Shown one piece after another: positions 47,450 through 55,883 of a DNA stretch of 64,000 nucleotides. The number at the start of each line of letters is the position of its first letter. Positions within the stretch are counted from its first letter, which is position 1. Both the position numbers and the translations under genes were made by a program. The stretch is from a virus, in the IMG/VR virus record IMGVR_UViG_3300048924_000151, positions 1 to 64,000 of that record. One strand, given 5' to 3'. The notes under the pieces were generated by a model, which worked only from the letters and a program-made list of their open reading frames with translations, ran no database searches and was not told the DNA's origin.

Positions 47450-48351
47450 GTTTTGTTGTCATCGGCGCAGGCATGGCGGGGCTTTTAGCTTCCGCCATGC
47501 TGAGAGGGGAATGCACAGGCGTCTATGAACGCGCGCCTTGCCTTCCTAATAATCACAGCGCGGTCCTTCGGTTTCGTTCCGCAGTCGTCGGAGATACCCT
47601 AGGCATCCCATTCAAGAAAGTGCGCGTCATCAAGGCCGTCCATCCTTATATAAATCCCATCGCTGAGGCGATTGCCTATTCTATCAAGACCAATGGAACG
47701 GCATCTCTGCGCAGCAGCATCTCAGCGCGCGGTGAAGTCGATGATCGATATATCGCTCCAACTGATTTGGTAATGCAGATGGGCAGGATGTCGGTAGATA
47801 AGATCGTGTTCAGCGTCGATTTCAAGAACCAATTCGAAGGCCCGGTCATCAGCACTATGCCAATGCCGGTCCTTATGGAAGTTCTGGAGTATAAGCAGCG
47901 CGAGGCGTTTGATTTCGGTAGCTATAGCGGCACGAACATTATCGTCAAGCTTCGTAACTGTGACATTTATTCGACGCTGTATGTTCCCGACCCGGAAGTG
48001 CGTTACAACCGGGTATCTATAACCGGCGATGAAATGATCATCGAAATGCGCGGCACTATCGATGCGAGCGAAGTGCAAAAAATAATCATCGATGCAATGC
48101 TAGGCTGTGGCTTTACAGAACCGGACTTTGCATTGTCTTACTCAGTGCGTGAGCAGCGTTACGCAAAGATACTTCCCATCGAGGATGCAGCGCGCAAGCG
48201 CTTTATACAATGGGCATCTCGCGAGCGCGGTGTATTCTCTCTTGGTCGTTATGCGACTTGGAGGCCCGGATTGCTTATGGACGATATAGTGAACGACGTT
48301 CGCGTCATTCAGAGAATAGCGCGCGACAACCACTCATACGATCACACTTAG
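47446..48351 (+). CDS. FAD-dependent oxidoreductase-like protein
   Basis: A 301-residue protein with an N-terminal dinucleotide-binding motif VVIGAGMAGLLASAML, an acidic residue after it (VYERAP) and a C-terminal FAD-type segment SLGRYATWRPGLLMDDIVND. These flank a strand-rich middle, as in amine-oxidase/UDP-galactopyranose-mutase-like flavoproteins, but the chain is shorter than usual. It lies directly in front of the ThyX-like gene, in a cluster with a carbamoyltransferase, so a role in making a modified base is plausible but not proven. Confidence 0.65.
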   Translation: MSFVVIGAGMAGLLASAMLRGECTGVYERAPCLPNNHSAVLRFRSAVVGDTLGIPFKKVRVIKAVHPYINPIAEAIAYSIKTNGTASLRSSISARGEVDDRYIAPTDLVMQMGRMSVDKIVFSVDFKNQFEGPVISTMPMPVLMEVLEYKQREAFDFGSYSGTNIIVKLRNCDIYSTLYVPDPEVRYNRVSITGDEMIIEMRGTIDASEVQKIIIDAMLGCGFTEPDFALSYSVREQRYAKILPIEDAARKRFIQWASRERGVFSLGRYATWRPGLLMDDIVNDVRVIQRIARDNHSYDHT

Positions 48352-48360
48352 GGAGCTATC

Positions 48361-49098
48361 ATGAACGTTCAGCTTATCGACTATACTGGATACGGCTCGC
48401 GCCATCCCGCAGACCACGCAGCCAATGTTCTTATCTTCACGAAGAACACCCGACTCAAGATGGAGCCGGACGGCGCAGCGCAGATCGAACGATGGGACGC
48501 GGCTCGCAAGCTGGAAGAACTTACGTACATGGCGGCTACAATCCCGTCGTCGCACGAATTCGTCCATTATACGTTCTGCATTACCGGCGTGTCGCGCGCT
48601 TTCACTCATCAATTCGTTCGCACGCGAACCGGTAGTTATGCACAGCAGACCATGCGCGTTCTCGATGTGTCCGGCTGGAGCTATACAACCGGTCCGACGT
48701 TGCACAATTTCGAAGGAACGTTTGAGCTTTGGGAGGATACGATGAAGACCATCGATCTTGCCTATCAAGAGCTCATTGCGAAAGGCGTATCAATCGAAGA
48801 TGCGCGCGGCATCCTGCCGACGAATATCCAAACCAATATCGTCGCAGGCTTTAACCTTCGCACTCTCTGCGAACTTGTGCAGAAGCGTTCGTCTTCTCGC
48901 GTGCAGGGCGAATATCGCGATGTGCTTAACGGCATGCGCGCAGAGGCGATCCGTGTTCACCCGTTCGTGGAACTGTTTCTCAATTCGACGCCGGTTAAAG
49001 CCGCTGACGATCTGGAGGCGCTTGTCCTTCAGCATATGCCTGCGGAGTTGCGCATCACGGCAGTCAAGCTTATCGACAAGTTGCGGAGCGCAGTCTAA
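48361..49098 (+). CDS. thyX: ThyX-like flavin-dependent pyrimidine-modifying enzyme
   Basis: A 245-residue protein of the ThyX fold: HEFVHYTFCITGVSRAFTHQ, the signature region around residues 85-99 (FVRTRTGSYAQQTMR), the NIQTNIVAGFNLRTLCELVQ helix and a C-terminal RAEAIRVHPFVELFL. In ordinary ThyX the signature is RHR, Ser, Ser, RY/RF; here His is Thr, the second Ser is Thr and the aromatic is Val. This could be a deviating thymidylate synthase or a dUMP/dCMP hydroxymethylase-like enzyme. GGGAGCTATC precedes the ATG. Confidence 0.72.
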   Translation: MNVQLIDYTGYGSRHPADHAANVLIFTKNTRLKMEPDGAAQIERWDAARKLEELTYMAATIPSSHEFVHYTFCITGVSRAFTHQFVRTRTGSYAQQTMRVLDVSGWSYTTGPTLHNFEGTFELWEDTMKTIDLAYQELIAKGVSIEDARGILPTNIQTNIVAGFNLRTLCELVQKRSSSRVQGEYRDVLNGMRAEAIRVHPFVELFLNSTPVKAADDLEALVLQHMPAELRITAVKLIDKLRSAV

Positions 49099-49589
49099 TG
49101 CCTGCAATCGTCGTTGATCTTGATGGCACGCTGAGCGATCATTCTCACCGTGCCCACCTCGCTATCAAGAGAGACTGGAACGCTTACAATGCTGCGGCGT
49201 ATCTAGACCCGCCGCATAAAGAGGTCATCGAATTCCTAAAGGATGCGCGCGTTGGGTGCCCGGAATGCGAGCACATTCTGCTTACGGCTCGCAGCGATGC
49301 GTGGTATATCCAGACCGGCGATTGGCTCAAGAACATCGGGGCAACGTCTCTGTTCGATACGCTGTTGATGCGCCCAAAAGATGACATGCGCAGCGATGCG
49401 ATCATAAAGCCACTTATGCTCATCGAGCATTTCGGCGGCAACATTGCACGGGCAAAAAGCGAAGTGCGGATGATACTTGAAGACCGCACTACGGTTGTCA
49501 ACGCTTGGCGCGAGATTGGCTTTAAGTGCTGGCAGGTCCGTGCAGATATCATGCACGAAGAAACGATTTACACTCAAGGCGGAGATTGA
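49098..49589 (+). CDS. HAD-family phosphatase, polynucleotide-kinase-phosphatase-like
   Basis: A 163-residue protein with HAD motif I VDLDGTLSD (D7, D9), motif II HILLTARSD, Lys in DAIIKPLML and motif IV MILEDRTTVVNAWREIGFK. The arrangement matches the 3'-phosphatase domain of phage polynucleotide kinases, found alone in many phages. The substrate could be a nucleotide or DNA 3'-phosphate. Start overlaps the ThyX-like stop (TAATG), showing a shared operon. Confidence 0.75.
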   Translation: MPAIVVDLDGTLSDHSHRAHLAIKRDWNAYNAAAYLDPPHKEVIEFLKDARVGCPECEHILLTARSDAWYIQTGDWLKNIGATSLFDTLLMRPKDDMRSDAIIKPLMLIEHFGGNIARAKSEVRMILEDRTTVVNAWREIGFKCWQVRADIMHEETIYTQGGD

Positions 49590-49590
49590 A

Positions 49591-51210
49591 ATGTTAGTTC
49601 TTGGTTTGAAACTTACGCATGACGGCGCTGTCGCGATTATGGACGGCAGGCGTCTAGTCGGCGCAATTGAGATGGAGAAGGTGGAGAACCGCCCCCGCCA
49701 CTCGCATTGCAGGGGGATGGCTGACGTTGAGCAGGCCGTTCGTATGTTCGGCTATGAGGTGGGAGATTTTGATATCATATCTATCGATGGTTGGTCATCT
49801 GGCATTATCCCCGGATGGAACGACCTGCAAGTCAATGAATACGTTGATAATGAAAATTGCGAACGATATATCGAATGCAAAGGGTTCGCAGGTTTTGGAC
49901 ATGATTATATTTCCTACACTCATGTGCAGAACCATATATCGTCGGCCTTCCGCACTCACCCCGATGCGCCGGAAGAAGCCTATTGTATTGTATGGGATGG
50001 CGGAATTGGACCCACAGTATTCAAAGTCACGAACTACGGGACTGTATACATCGGCCGCATTCATGATTTCGTCGGTTCCGTCTACTCGATTATGGCCCGA
50101 TACTATGGGCCGTTCAAGGATCAAGCGTACATCGATGCTACGCCGGATCAGATCGTAATGGATCGCATGAAGGGCGGATACGATGTGCCCGGAAAGCTTA
50201 TGGCTTGGATCGCGAACGGAAAGCCCGACTACGGCGTTGTTCATGCAATCAATAAAGAGCTCATCGATCATGCGATGCCTAGCAGGCTGCCTCAGCCTTT
50301 GGCAGAGCATGGGTTCGCAAGGGCGCTTGGCTCTTACAACTACGGCACCGATGCCGATCTAATGCTCAACGCGCATCTTGCTTTGCAGCAGTCTTTGGTC
50401 GAAGGCGCTACGCAATTGATCCCAAAAGGATCACATCTTATGTTTGTTGGCGGAAGCGCGCTTAATATCAAATGGAATTCTGCGCTTCGAAATACGGGAC
50501 GCTTTGCAAGTGTATGGGTCCCACCTTTCCCGAATGATGCGGGCTCGGCTATCGGCGCTGCGATGTCGGTCGTCGGGCCGACGATGGGCAATGCATCGTG
50601 GAACGTGTTCAGCGGACCCGGTGTGAACTTCACGATGGAGCGCGGGACGCAATTAGGATGGGAATGCCGAGATGCTACGCCTTCTGAGGTAGCAGCCATC
50701 CTAGAAGATAATGCCTCAGTCGTTCTGGTGATGGACGGCAGGGCAGAGTTGGGTCCACGCGCACTAGGAAACCGTAGCTTGATTTCATCGGCAGTCGAAG
50801 CCGGCATGAAGGATCGATTGAATTACATGAAGAAGCGCGAGGGCTACAGACCGGTATCTCCGATCTGTATTGAAGACGAAGCGAAAAGCTGGTTTTCTCC
50901 GGGGACCCCTGATCCATACATGCTGTTCGAGCACGTAGCGAAAAATCTGGCGGTCAAGAATTGTCCGGCTATTGTGCATACGGATGGAACGTCTCGTTTA
51001 CAGACTATCGGAATTGATGTAGACACGACGGCCGCAAAAATTCTTCGAGCCTATCACAAGCGCACCGGCCTGCCGATCCTTTGCAATACGTCGGCAAACG
51101 ATCTAGGCTGCGGCTTCTTTGCTGATACCGCGACCGCACTTGCATGGTGCCAGAAGAACGATTGCGATCATATGTATAGTAGCGGATTGCTATTCACGAG
51201 AAAAGTATGA
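49591..51210 (+). CDS. NodU/TobZ-family carbamoyltransferase
   Basis: A 539-residue protein. N-terminal ASKHA-type domain: LKLTHDGAVAIMDGRRLVGA, VEQAVRMFGY, the histidine pair YTHVQNHISSAF near 109-120, WDGG and GSVYSIMARYYGPF. Middle: VGGSALNIKWNSAL and PPFPNDAGSAIGAAMS. C-terminal: GRAELGPRALGNRS (near 382), LNYMKKREGYRPVSPI and NTSANDLG. These match carbamoyl-phosphate-dependent O-carbamoyltransferases acting on sugars, antibiotics or, as I recall, hydroxymethylated bases in phages. GGAGATTGAA precedes the ATG. Confidence 0.85.
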   Translation: MLVLGLKLTHDGAVAIMDGRRLVGAIEMEKVENRPRHSHCRGMADVEQAVRMFGYEVGDFDIISIDGWSSGIIPGWNDLQVNEYVDNENCERYIECKGFAGFGHDYISYTHVQNHISSAFRTHPDAPEEAYCIVWDGGIGPTVFKVTNYGTVYIGRIHDFVGSVYSIMARYYGPFKDQAYIDATPDQIVMDRMKGGYDVPGKLMAWIANGKPDYGVVHAINKELIDHAMPSRLPQPLAEHGFARALGSYNYGTDADLMLNAHLALQQSLVEGATQLIPKGSHLMFVGGSALNIKWNSALRNTGRFASVWVPPFPNDAGSAIGAAMSVVGPTMGNASWNVFSGPGVNFTMERGTQLGWECRDATPSEVAAILEDNASVVLVMDGRAELGPRALGNRSLISSAVEAGMKDRLNYMKKREGYRPVSPICIEDEAKSWFSPGTPDPYMLFEHVAKNLAVKNCPAIVHTDGTSRLQTIGIDVDTTAAKILRAYHKRTGLPILCNTSANDLGCGFFADTATALAWCQKNDCDHMYSSGLLFTRKV

Positions 51211-51608
51211 AGTCAGTTCCCGAAATGCTAGAGACGGCAGCGGAGACCTATCGGGATCGCAACGCCGTCTACGGTGACGACTATAAAAAGATTGGCGCGA
51301 TGTATGTCGCGCTTTTCCCGAATGGCCTGACAGTAAAAACCGCAGACGACTGGCAGCGCCTCGCGCTGCTTATGGCCGCAGTCGGCAAGATGCGACGCTA
51401 CACGAACAACTTCGAAAGCGGGGGGCATGCTGACAGCCTGCTTGACCTCGCCGTATATTCGACTATGCTAAAGGAATTGGACGAATGCGCGCTATCATCT
51501 TCGACACAGAAACGACAGGCCTCCTCAAAAAGAAAGCAGCGCCGCTCAACACGCAACCAAGTGTCATCGAGTTTTACGGATGTGCGGTTGATCATACCGG
51601 TGAAGTAA
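51207..51608 (+). CDS. DUF6378-like protein
   Basis: A 133-residue protein. Residues 1-92 show the family pattern: MLETAAETYRDRNAVYGDDY, ADDWQRLALLMAAVGKMRRY and ADSLLDLAVYSTMLKELDE. The remaining 41 residues are basic, of low complexity and coincide with a 124-base overlap into the exonuclease gene, so the original stop was probably lost near 51485. The family often lies near nucleotide enzymes; its role is not settled. Confidence 0.65.
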   Translation: MKSVPEMLETAAETYRDRNAVYGDDYKKIGAMYVALFPNGLTVKTADDWQRLALLMAAVGKMRRYTNNFESGGHADSLLDLAVYSTMLKELDECALSSSTQKRQASSKRKQRRSTRNQVSSSFTDVRLIIPVK

Positions 51609-52018
51609 TCGACGTTTACGAAACGCTGATAAAACCACCGGAAAAGATCGCGCCTATCATCACGCAAATCACAGGCATCACGAACGAGATGCTGGAAGAC
51701 GCACCCCCCTTCTCGTTCGTTGCGCCAAAGATCAAGAAGTTTTTGGAAGGCGGAGAGCGCGTTGTCGCTCACAATCTTTCATTCGATGTGGGTATGATCG
51801 ATAACGAATTCGAAAGGCTTACGCAAGCACTTGCGTGGCCGAAGGTTAGAACTTGTACGGTCGAGCAGTTGGAGTTCATCAAGGGGCATCGGATGAAGCT
51901 GGCTGACTTATACAACTACTTTTTCCCCGGAGAGACTTACGGCGCGCATAGGGCGAAGGCAGACGTTGTTGCGCTTACCCGGATTTATCGTGAATGCTTG
52001 GTGCGCAATTGGCTCTAG
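51485..52018 (+). CDS. dnaQ: DnaQ-like 3'-5' exonuclease
   Basis: A 177-residue DEDDh exonuclease: IIFDTETTGLL (D7, E9), ITGITNEMLEDA, VAHNLSFDVGMID (Exo II), and YGAHRAKADVVAL with the catalytic His and Asp. It is the expected proofreading partner of the DnaE-like polymerase encoded 430 bases downstream. The start overlaps the DUF6378-like gene by 124 bases. Confidence 0.85.
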   Translation: MRAIIFDTETTGLLKKKAAPLNTQPSVIEFYGCAVDHTGEVIDVYETLIKPPEKIAPIITQITGITNEMLEDAPPFSFVAPKIKKFLEGGERVVAHNLSFDVGMIDNEFERLTQALAWPKVRTCTVEQLEFIKGHRMKLADLYNYFFPGETYGAHRAKADVVALTRIYRECLVRNWL

Positions 52019-52452
52019 CGTTTCCTCCTAGGCGCGGGTTTAAGCTGGCAGACCCGGAAGACCCTGACCACCCCGGCGTCGATGAGCATACGTATCGCAT
52101 ATTGCTCACCGACGATCCAAACGGCCTTTGCGCGATAGTCGATGCGATAGACTACTGGTGGGCATGCCAATGGCGCTGGCATAATCATCCGAGCAATCCG
52201 AACGGCAACAGGGTAGTTAAGAACTATGCGAGGCGCGCGCCTAGAGGCAGTCGAGATAGCAACGAAGGCGGCGCGCCAACTCAAATATACCTGCACAAAG
52301 CCATCTTAATTCGGATGGGTGCGCCGCAGCCGACCGAGTATCATACAATAGGAGATCACCAAGACGGGGATAGCCTAAACTGCCGACGATATAACCTAGA
52401 GTGGAATACTCTCTCTGGTAATGCGCAAACTGCGAAGCGAAAGAAACGATGA
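51994..52452 (+). CDS. HNH endonuclease
   Basis: A 152-residue protein with IYLHKAILIRMGAPQPTEY, then HTIGDHQDGDSLNCRRYNL and WNTLSGNAQ, the HNH/AP2-type homing endonuclease pattern. It lies between the exonuclease and polymerase genes, overlapping both, and has no good ribosome site. Free-standing HNH genes often sit between replication genes. Could also be a packaging-type HNH, but context favours homing. Confidence 0.7.
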   Translation: MLGAQLALAFPPRRGFKLADPEDPDHPGVDEHTYRILLTDDPNGLCAIVDAIDYWWACQWRWHNHPSNPNGNRVVKNYARRAPRGSRDSNEGGAPTQIYLHKAILIRMGAPQPTEYHTIGDHQDGDSLNCRRYNLEWNTLSGNAQTAKRKKR

Positions 52453-55391
52453 CCTTTCAGAGCATTCGATACCGTACTGGCTTTAGCTTCCGAGCCGCGA
52501 CCGGGCACATCGATGAAGTGCTCAATCGCATCATCGAGACCGGCGCGAAGGTCGCGCCTATAACGGATCGATCCAGCACATTCGGATTTAACAAATGGTC
52601 GAAGGCTTGCAAGAAAAAGGGCATTCGTCCCGTATACGGGATCGAACTTGCTGTTAGCGTTGATCCTGTAGCAAAGAAGCCTGTGATCGATTATTGGACT
52701 TTTATTTCATATAGTGACATCAAAGAAATCAATCGTCTTCTAGCCGTAGCGACTGCTCAGTTTAGGTATACAAACGTACTATCGTATGAGCAGGCTCTGG
52801 AAGCTGATTGCTTTAAAATCGTCGGGCATCGCAGCGACGTTGCGAGGATCGTTACAGCGAGCGGCCCTAAAGGCCCCCTTAACACCTACTATGCCCTAGG
52901 GCCTGCCGTAAGCAGGGGCTACGTTGCGCAGATGCGGGAAGCAGGGATAAACCCCGCCGCATCCGGAGACAACATCTATCCGACGAAGCGCCGAGAGGCG
53001 CAGGCTGAAATCATTCTAGGTCGCGGCTTTAGCTCGCAATCGTACCCCCAGCATATATTGAGCGAAGACGAATGGCTGGATAGTATTGCGCATTTAGATA
53101 TGAGTGCAGAGGAAATCGCAGCGGCCATTTATAACACAGAAGACATCCTAGAGCATAGCACTTCTCATATGGTGCTATCTGAATTTATGATACCTGAAAA
53201 GCCGGAGACCTTGCGCGCGATGTGCGAGAGGGGGGCGGCCAAGCTAGGTGTCGATCTTACGAATGAAGTATACAAGGAACGATTAGATCGCGAGCTTATG
53301 CTTATCGATGTAAAAGGATATGACAACTACTTCTATATCGTTGCCGATCTTGTATCATGGGCTCGCGAAAGAATGCTAGTCGGCCCAGCGCGCGGTTCTA
53401 GCTGCGGCTCACTGGTATGCTATCTGCTGGGCATAACGATGGTAGACCCTATCCCTTACGGACTTCTGTTTGAGCGTTTCGTCGATATCAATCGTATGGA
53501 TATGCCAGATATCGACATCGACTTTGCCGATCAAAAACGGCATCTCGTTGAAGAATATGCAGCAGATAAATACGGCATCGATCACGTTGCGCGCCTAGGC
53601 ACCGTCAATATGTTCAAGGCCCGTTCAGCTTTGCAAACTACTTGCATGGAATTAAACGTGCCTCGTTGGAAGGCAGATAAGGCTCTGGACGCGCTCGTCA
53701 AGCGTTCGTCAGCAGACGCCCGCGCGATGGATACTCTTATCGATACCCTATCTCTTACGGATGCAGGCAAAGAGCTTGTCAGTGAGCATCCTGAAATTGT
53801 ACCGGTGTTGGAAGGGTTCGAAGGCCACCCCCGCCATGCAGGCCAGCACGCGGCAGGTATCGTTATTTCAAAGACGCCAATTCGTGATACCGTCGCAATC
53901 GATAGCAGGACCGGCGCAACGCAATGTGATAAGAAGGATGCGGAAGAACTGAACCTGCTTAAGATAGACGCCCTTGGTCTCGTTCAGCTATCGATCTTTG
54001 AAGACTGCCTTGCGCTCGCCGGATTGCCTAAGAAACATCTTGATACAATTTCATATGATGATCCTGCTGCATATGCAGTGCTAAACAATTCTCAGTTCGC
54101 AGGCATCTTTCAGTACAACGGGAAGGCGCTGCAATACCTCGCCAATTATATCAAGTCTGATAACCTTGAAGACATCATCTCTGTTACAGCCCTTGCGCGC
54201 CCCGGCCCTCTAGCATCTGGCGGCGCAAACGAGTGGGCACGGCGACGGATCGGAGCAGACCCGGTAACGTATCCGCATCCCGTATTCGAAAGCCATCTCA
54301 AGAATTCTCTAGGGGTTATCATCTATCAAGAGCAGGTGATGACCATCGGCCGCGACATCGGAGATATGAACTGGGAGGAAGTGACCCAAGTTCGTAAGGC
54401 TATGGCTAAGTCGATGGGCAAGGAATACTTTAACCAATTCGGAGATAAGTGGAAGATCGGTGCCATGAAAAAAGGCATCAGCAAAGAAGTAGCTGACACA
54501 GTATGGGATCAGCTTTGCGCATACGGCGCATGGTCGTTCAACCGTTCGCATTCGGTCGCATACGGAATGATCAGCTATCAATGCTGCTGGCTTAAGGCGC
54601 ACTATCCTCTAGAGTTCGCAGCAGCGACTTTGCAACATGCGCACGATACAGAACTGCAACTGAAGCTCCTCCGTGAGATCGTGAGTGAAGGCCACAACTA
54701 CATCCCCGTAGATGCCGAGCAATCGACTAACAGATGGACTGTCGGCGTTCGTGGGCCGAACAAGATGCGCGTTCTAGTCGGCCCGTTGCAGAACGTTAAA
54801 GGCATTGGCCCGAAAGGCGTAGTCAAAGTTATATCGGCGCGTGCATCCGGAAAGAAGTTGACTGGCCGTGAAGCAAAGCTATTAGAGAACCCAGTTACTC
54901 CTCTGGACAGCCTGTTCCCTATCCGCGATGCATTCCGCAAGTATCTTCCGGACCCGAAAGCGCGTAACATATTCACCGAGCCGACGAAGATAATCGACAT
55001 CCAATGTGTGCCGAAGAACAAGGCCGACGAAGAACATCTAGTCTTTTGCGTATTGGCTCGCATCGCACCGCGCGACGAAAACGATTTGCAGAACGTCGCA
55101 AAGCGCGGATACGAATTGCGCGGACCAACGCAAGCGTTGAACTTGCGCATCATGGATGATACAGACGTCTTATTCGCAAAGATTAATCGCATGGACTATG
55201 AAAGGATCGGCGCAGAAATCGTAGAGCGGGGGGTTCCACTTAAACATCTGTACGTTCTAAAGGGCACTGTGCGTAGCGGTCTTGATTTTAGAATGTTCAA
55301 TGTTAAAGCGGCACGCTATATCTGCCCTATCGGCGGCGTCGAAGAACCGAAGCCTGTGAAGGTGAAAAAGACTAAGCAGCAAGACGACTAG
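52449..55391 (+). CDS. dnaE: DNA polymerase III alpha-like polymerase with degenerate PHP domain
   Basis: A 980-residue protein. N-terminal PHP-like region (1-75) keeps the fold pattern (APITDRSSTFGFNKW, GIRPVYGIE) but lacks the His residues and the TDH of active PHP domains. The polymerase core is intact: GPARGSSCGSLVCYLLGI (about 311), PDIDIDFAD (about 352, two catalytic Asp), HAGQHAAGIVIS, GIFQYNGKALQYL, and SFNRSHSVAYGMI. The C-terminus is shorter than in bacterial DnaE. It would replicate the phage genome, with DnaQ supplying proofreading. Confidence 0.88.
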   Translation: MTFQSIRYRTGFSFRAATGHIDEVLNRIIETGAKVAPITDRSSTFGFNKWSKACKKKGIRPVYGIELAVSVDPVAKKPVIDYWTFISYSDIKEINRLLAVATAQFRYTNVLSYEQALEADCFKIVGHRSDVARIVTASGPKGPLNTYYALGPAVSRGYVAQMREAGINPAASGDNIYPTKRREAQAEIILGRGFSSQSYPQHILSEDEWLDSIAHLDMSAEEIAAAIYNTEDILEHSTSHMVLSEFMIPEKPETLRAMCERGAAKLGVDLTNEVYKERLDRELMLIDVKGYDNYFYIVADLVSWARERMLVGPARGSSCGSLVCYLLGITMVDPIPYGLLFERFVDINRMDMPDIDIDFADQKRHLVEEYAADKYGIDHVARLGTVNMFKARSALQTTCMELNVPRWKADKALDALVKRSSADARAMDTLIDTLSLTDAGKELVSEHPEIVPVLEGFEGHPRHAGQHAAGIVISKTPIRDTVAIDSRTGATQCDKKDAEELNLLKIDALGLVQLSIFEDCLALAGLPKKHLDTISYDDPAAYAVLNNSQFAGIFQYNGKALQYLANYIKSDNLEDIISVTALARPGPLASGGANEWARRRIGADPVTYPHPVFESHLKNSLGVIIYQEQVMTIGRDIGDMNWEEVTQVRKAMAKSMGKEYFNQFGDKWKIGAMKKGISKEVADTVWDQLCAYGAWSFNRSHSVAYGMISYQCCWLKAHYPLEFAAATLQHAHDTELQLKLLREIVSEGHNYIPVDAEQSTNRWTVGVRGPNKMRVLVGPLQNVKGIGPKGVVKVISARASGKKLTGREAKLLENPVTPLDSLFPIRDAFRKYLPDPKARNIFTEPTKIIDIQCVPKNKADEEHLVFCVLARIAPRDENDLQNVAKRGYELRGPTQALNLRIMDDTDVLFAKINRMDYERIGAEIVERGVPLKHLYVLKGTVRSGLDFRMFNVKAARYICPIGGVEEPKPVKVKKTKQQDD

Positions 55392-55459
55392 AGCGCGGAA
55401 CTACCCGACCGCGAAGAACGAATACAGGGTGAAAAACCGCCCCCTACCGGAGACTTAAA

Positions 55460-55585
55460 ATGGCACCCTCTATATGCTCGCACTGCGGAAATCTCATACC
55501 GCCCGGCGAAGATGAATGCCCTATCTGCGAAGCGGATATTGATGAGCCACTATTCGAAGACGAGGAATTCCCAGATGAGGAATAG
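55460..55585 (+). CDS. 41-residue zinc-ribbon-like protein
   Basis: CSHCGN near the front and CPICEA in the middle make a CxxC...CxxC zinc ribbon; the tail is acidic (DEPLFEDEEFPDEE). CCGGAGACTTAAA precedes the ATG. Such ribbons with acidic tails occur as small adapters. Function unknown. Confidence 0.6.
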   Translation: MAPSICSHCGNLIPPGEDECPICEADIDEPLFEDEEFPDEE

Positions 55586-55766
55586 CAACATCATGTTCTA
55601 CTTTGCTCGATCAACCGCAGCGGCAGTAATGTACCTGGTCGTTTTCTTTACGTATCGCGCGTGGAAAGCGATTGAGGTTCGATCTAGCTGGAGAGAGGCG
55701 ACTATAATCATGGTCGCCGTATATGCTGCAATCTGGTTTTTTTTGGTAGGGCAAGGAGTGCATTAA
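55575..55766 (+). CDS. Small two-helix membrane protein
   Basis: A 63-residue protein with two membrane helices (AAAVMYLVVFFTYRAW; ATIIMVAVYAAIWFFLVG). Overlaps the preceding gene by 11 bases. The layout would suit a small holin-like or superinfection protein, but the gene is far from the lysis genes. Confidence 0.6.
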   Translation: MRNSNIMFYFARSTAAAVMYLVVFFTYRAWKAIEVRSSWREATIIMVAVYAAIWFFLVGQGVH

Positions 55767-55883
55767 ATGTGGATGTTTAAGCATCCTGACGGAAGGCCCG
55801 ACAAGTTAGGCATTTCAATTGCAGTAGTATGGACCTGTAGCCTTGTAGGCTATTTAATCTATTGGGCGATTAATGTCCATTGA
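55767..55883 (+). CDS. 38-residue membrane protein
   Basis: A short polar start (MWMFKHPDGRPDKLG) and one membrane helix (ISIAVVWTCSLVGYLIYWAI). GGAGTGCATTAA precedes the ATG directly after the previous stop. One membrane pass. Confidence 0.6.
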   Translation: MWMFKHPDGRPDKLGISIAVVWTCSLVGYLIYWAINVH

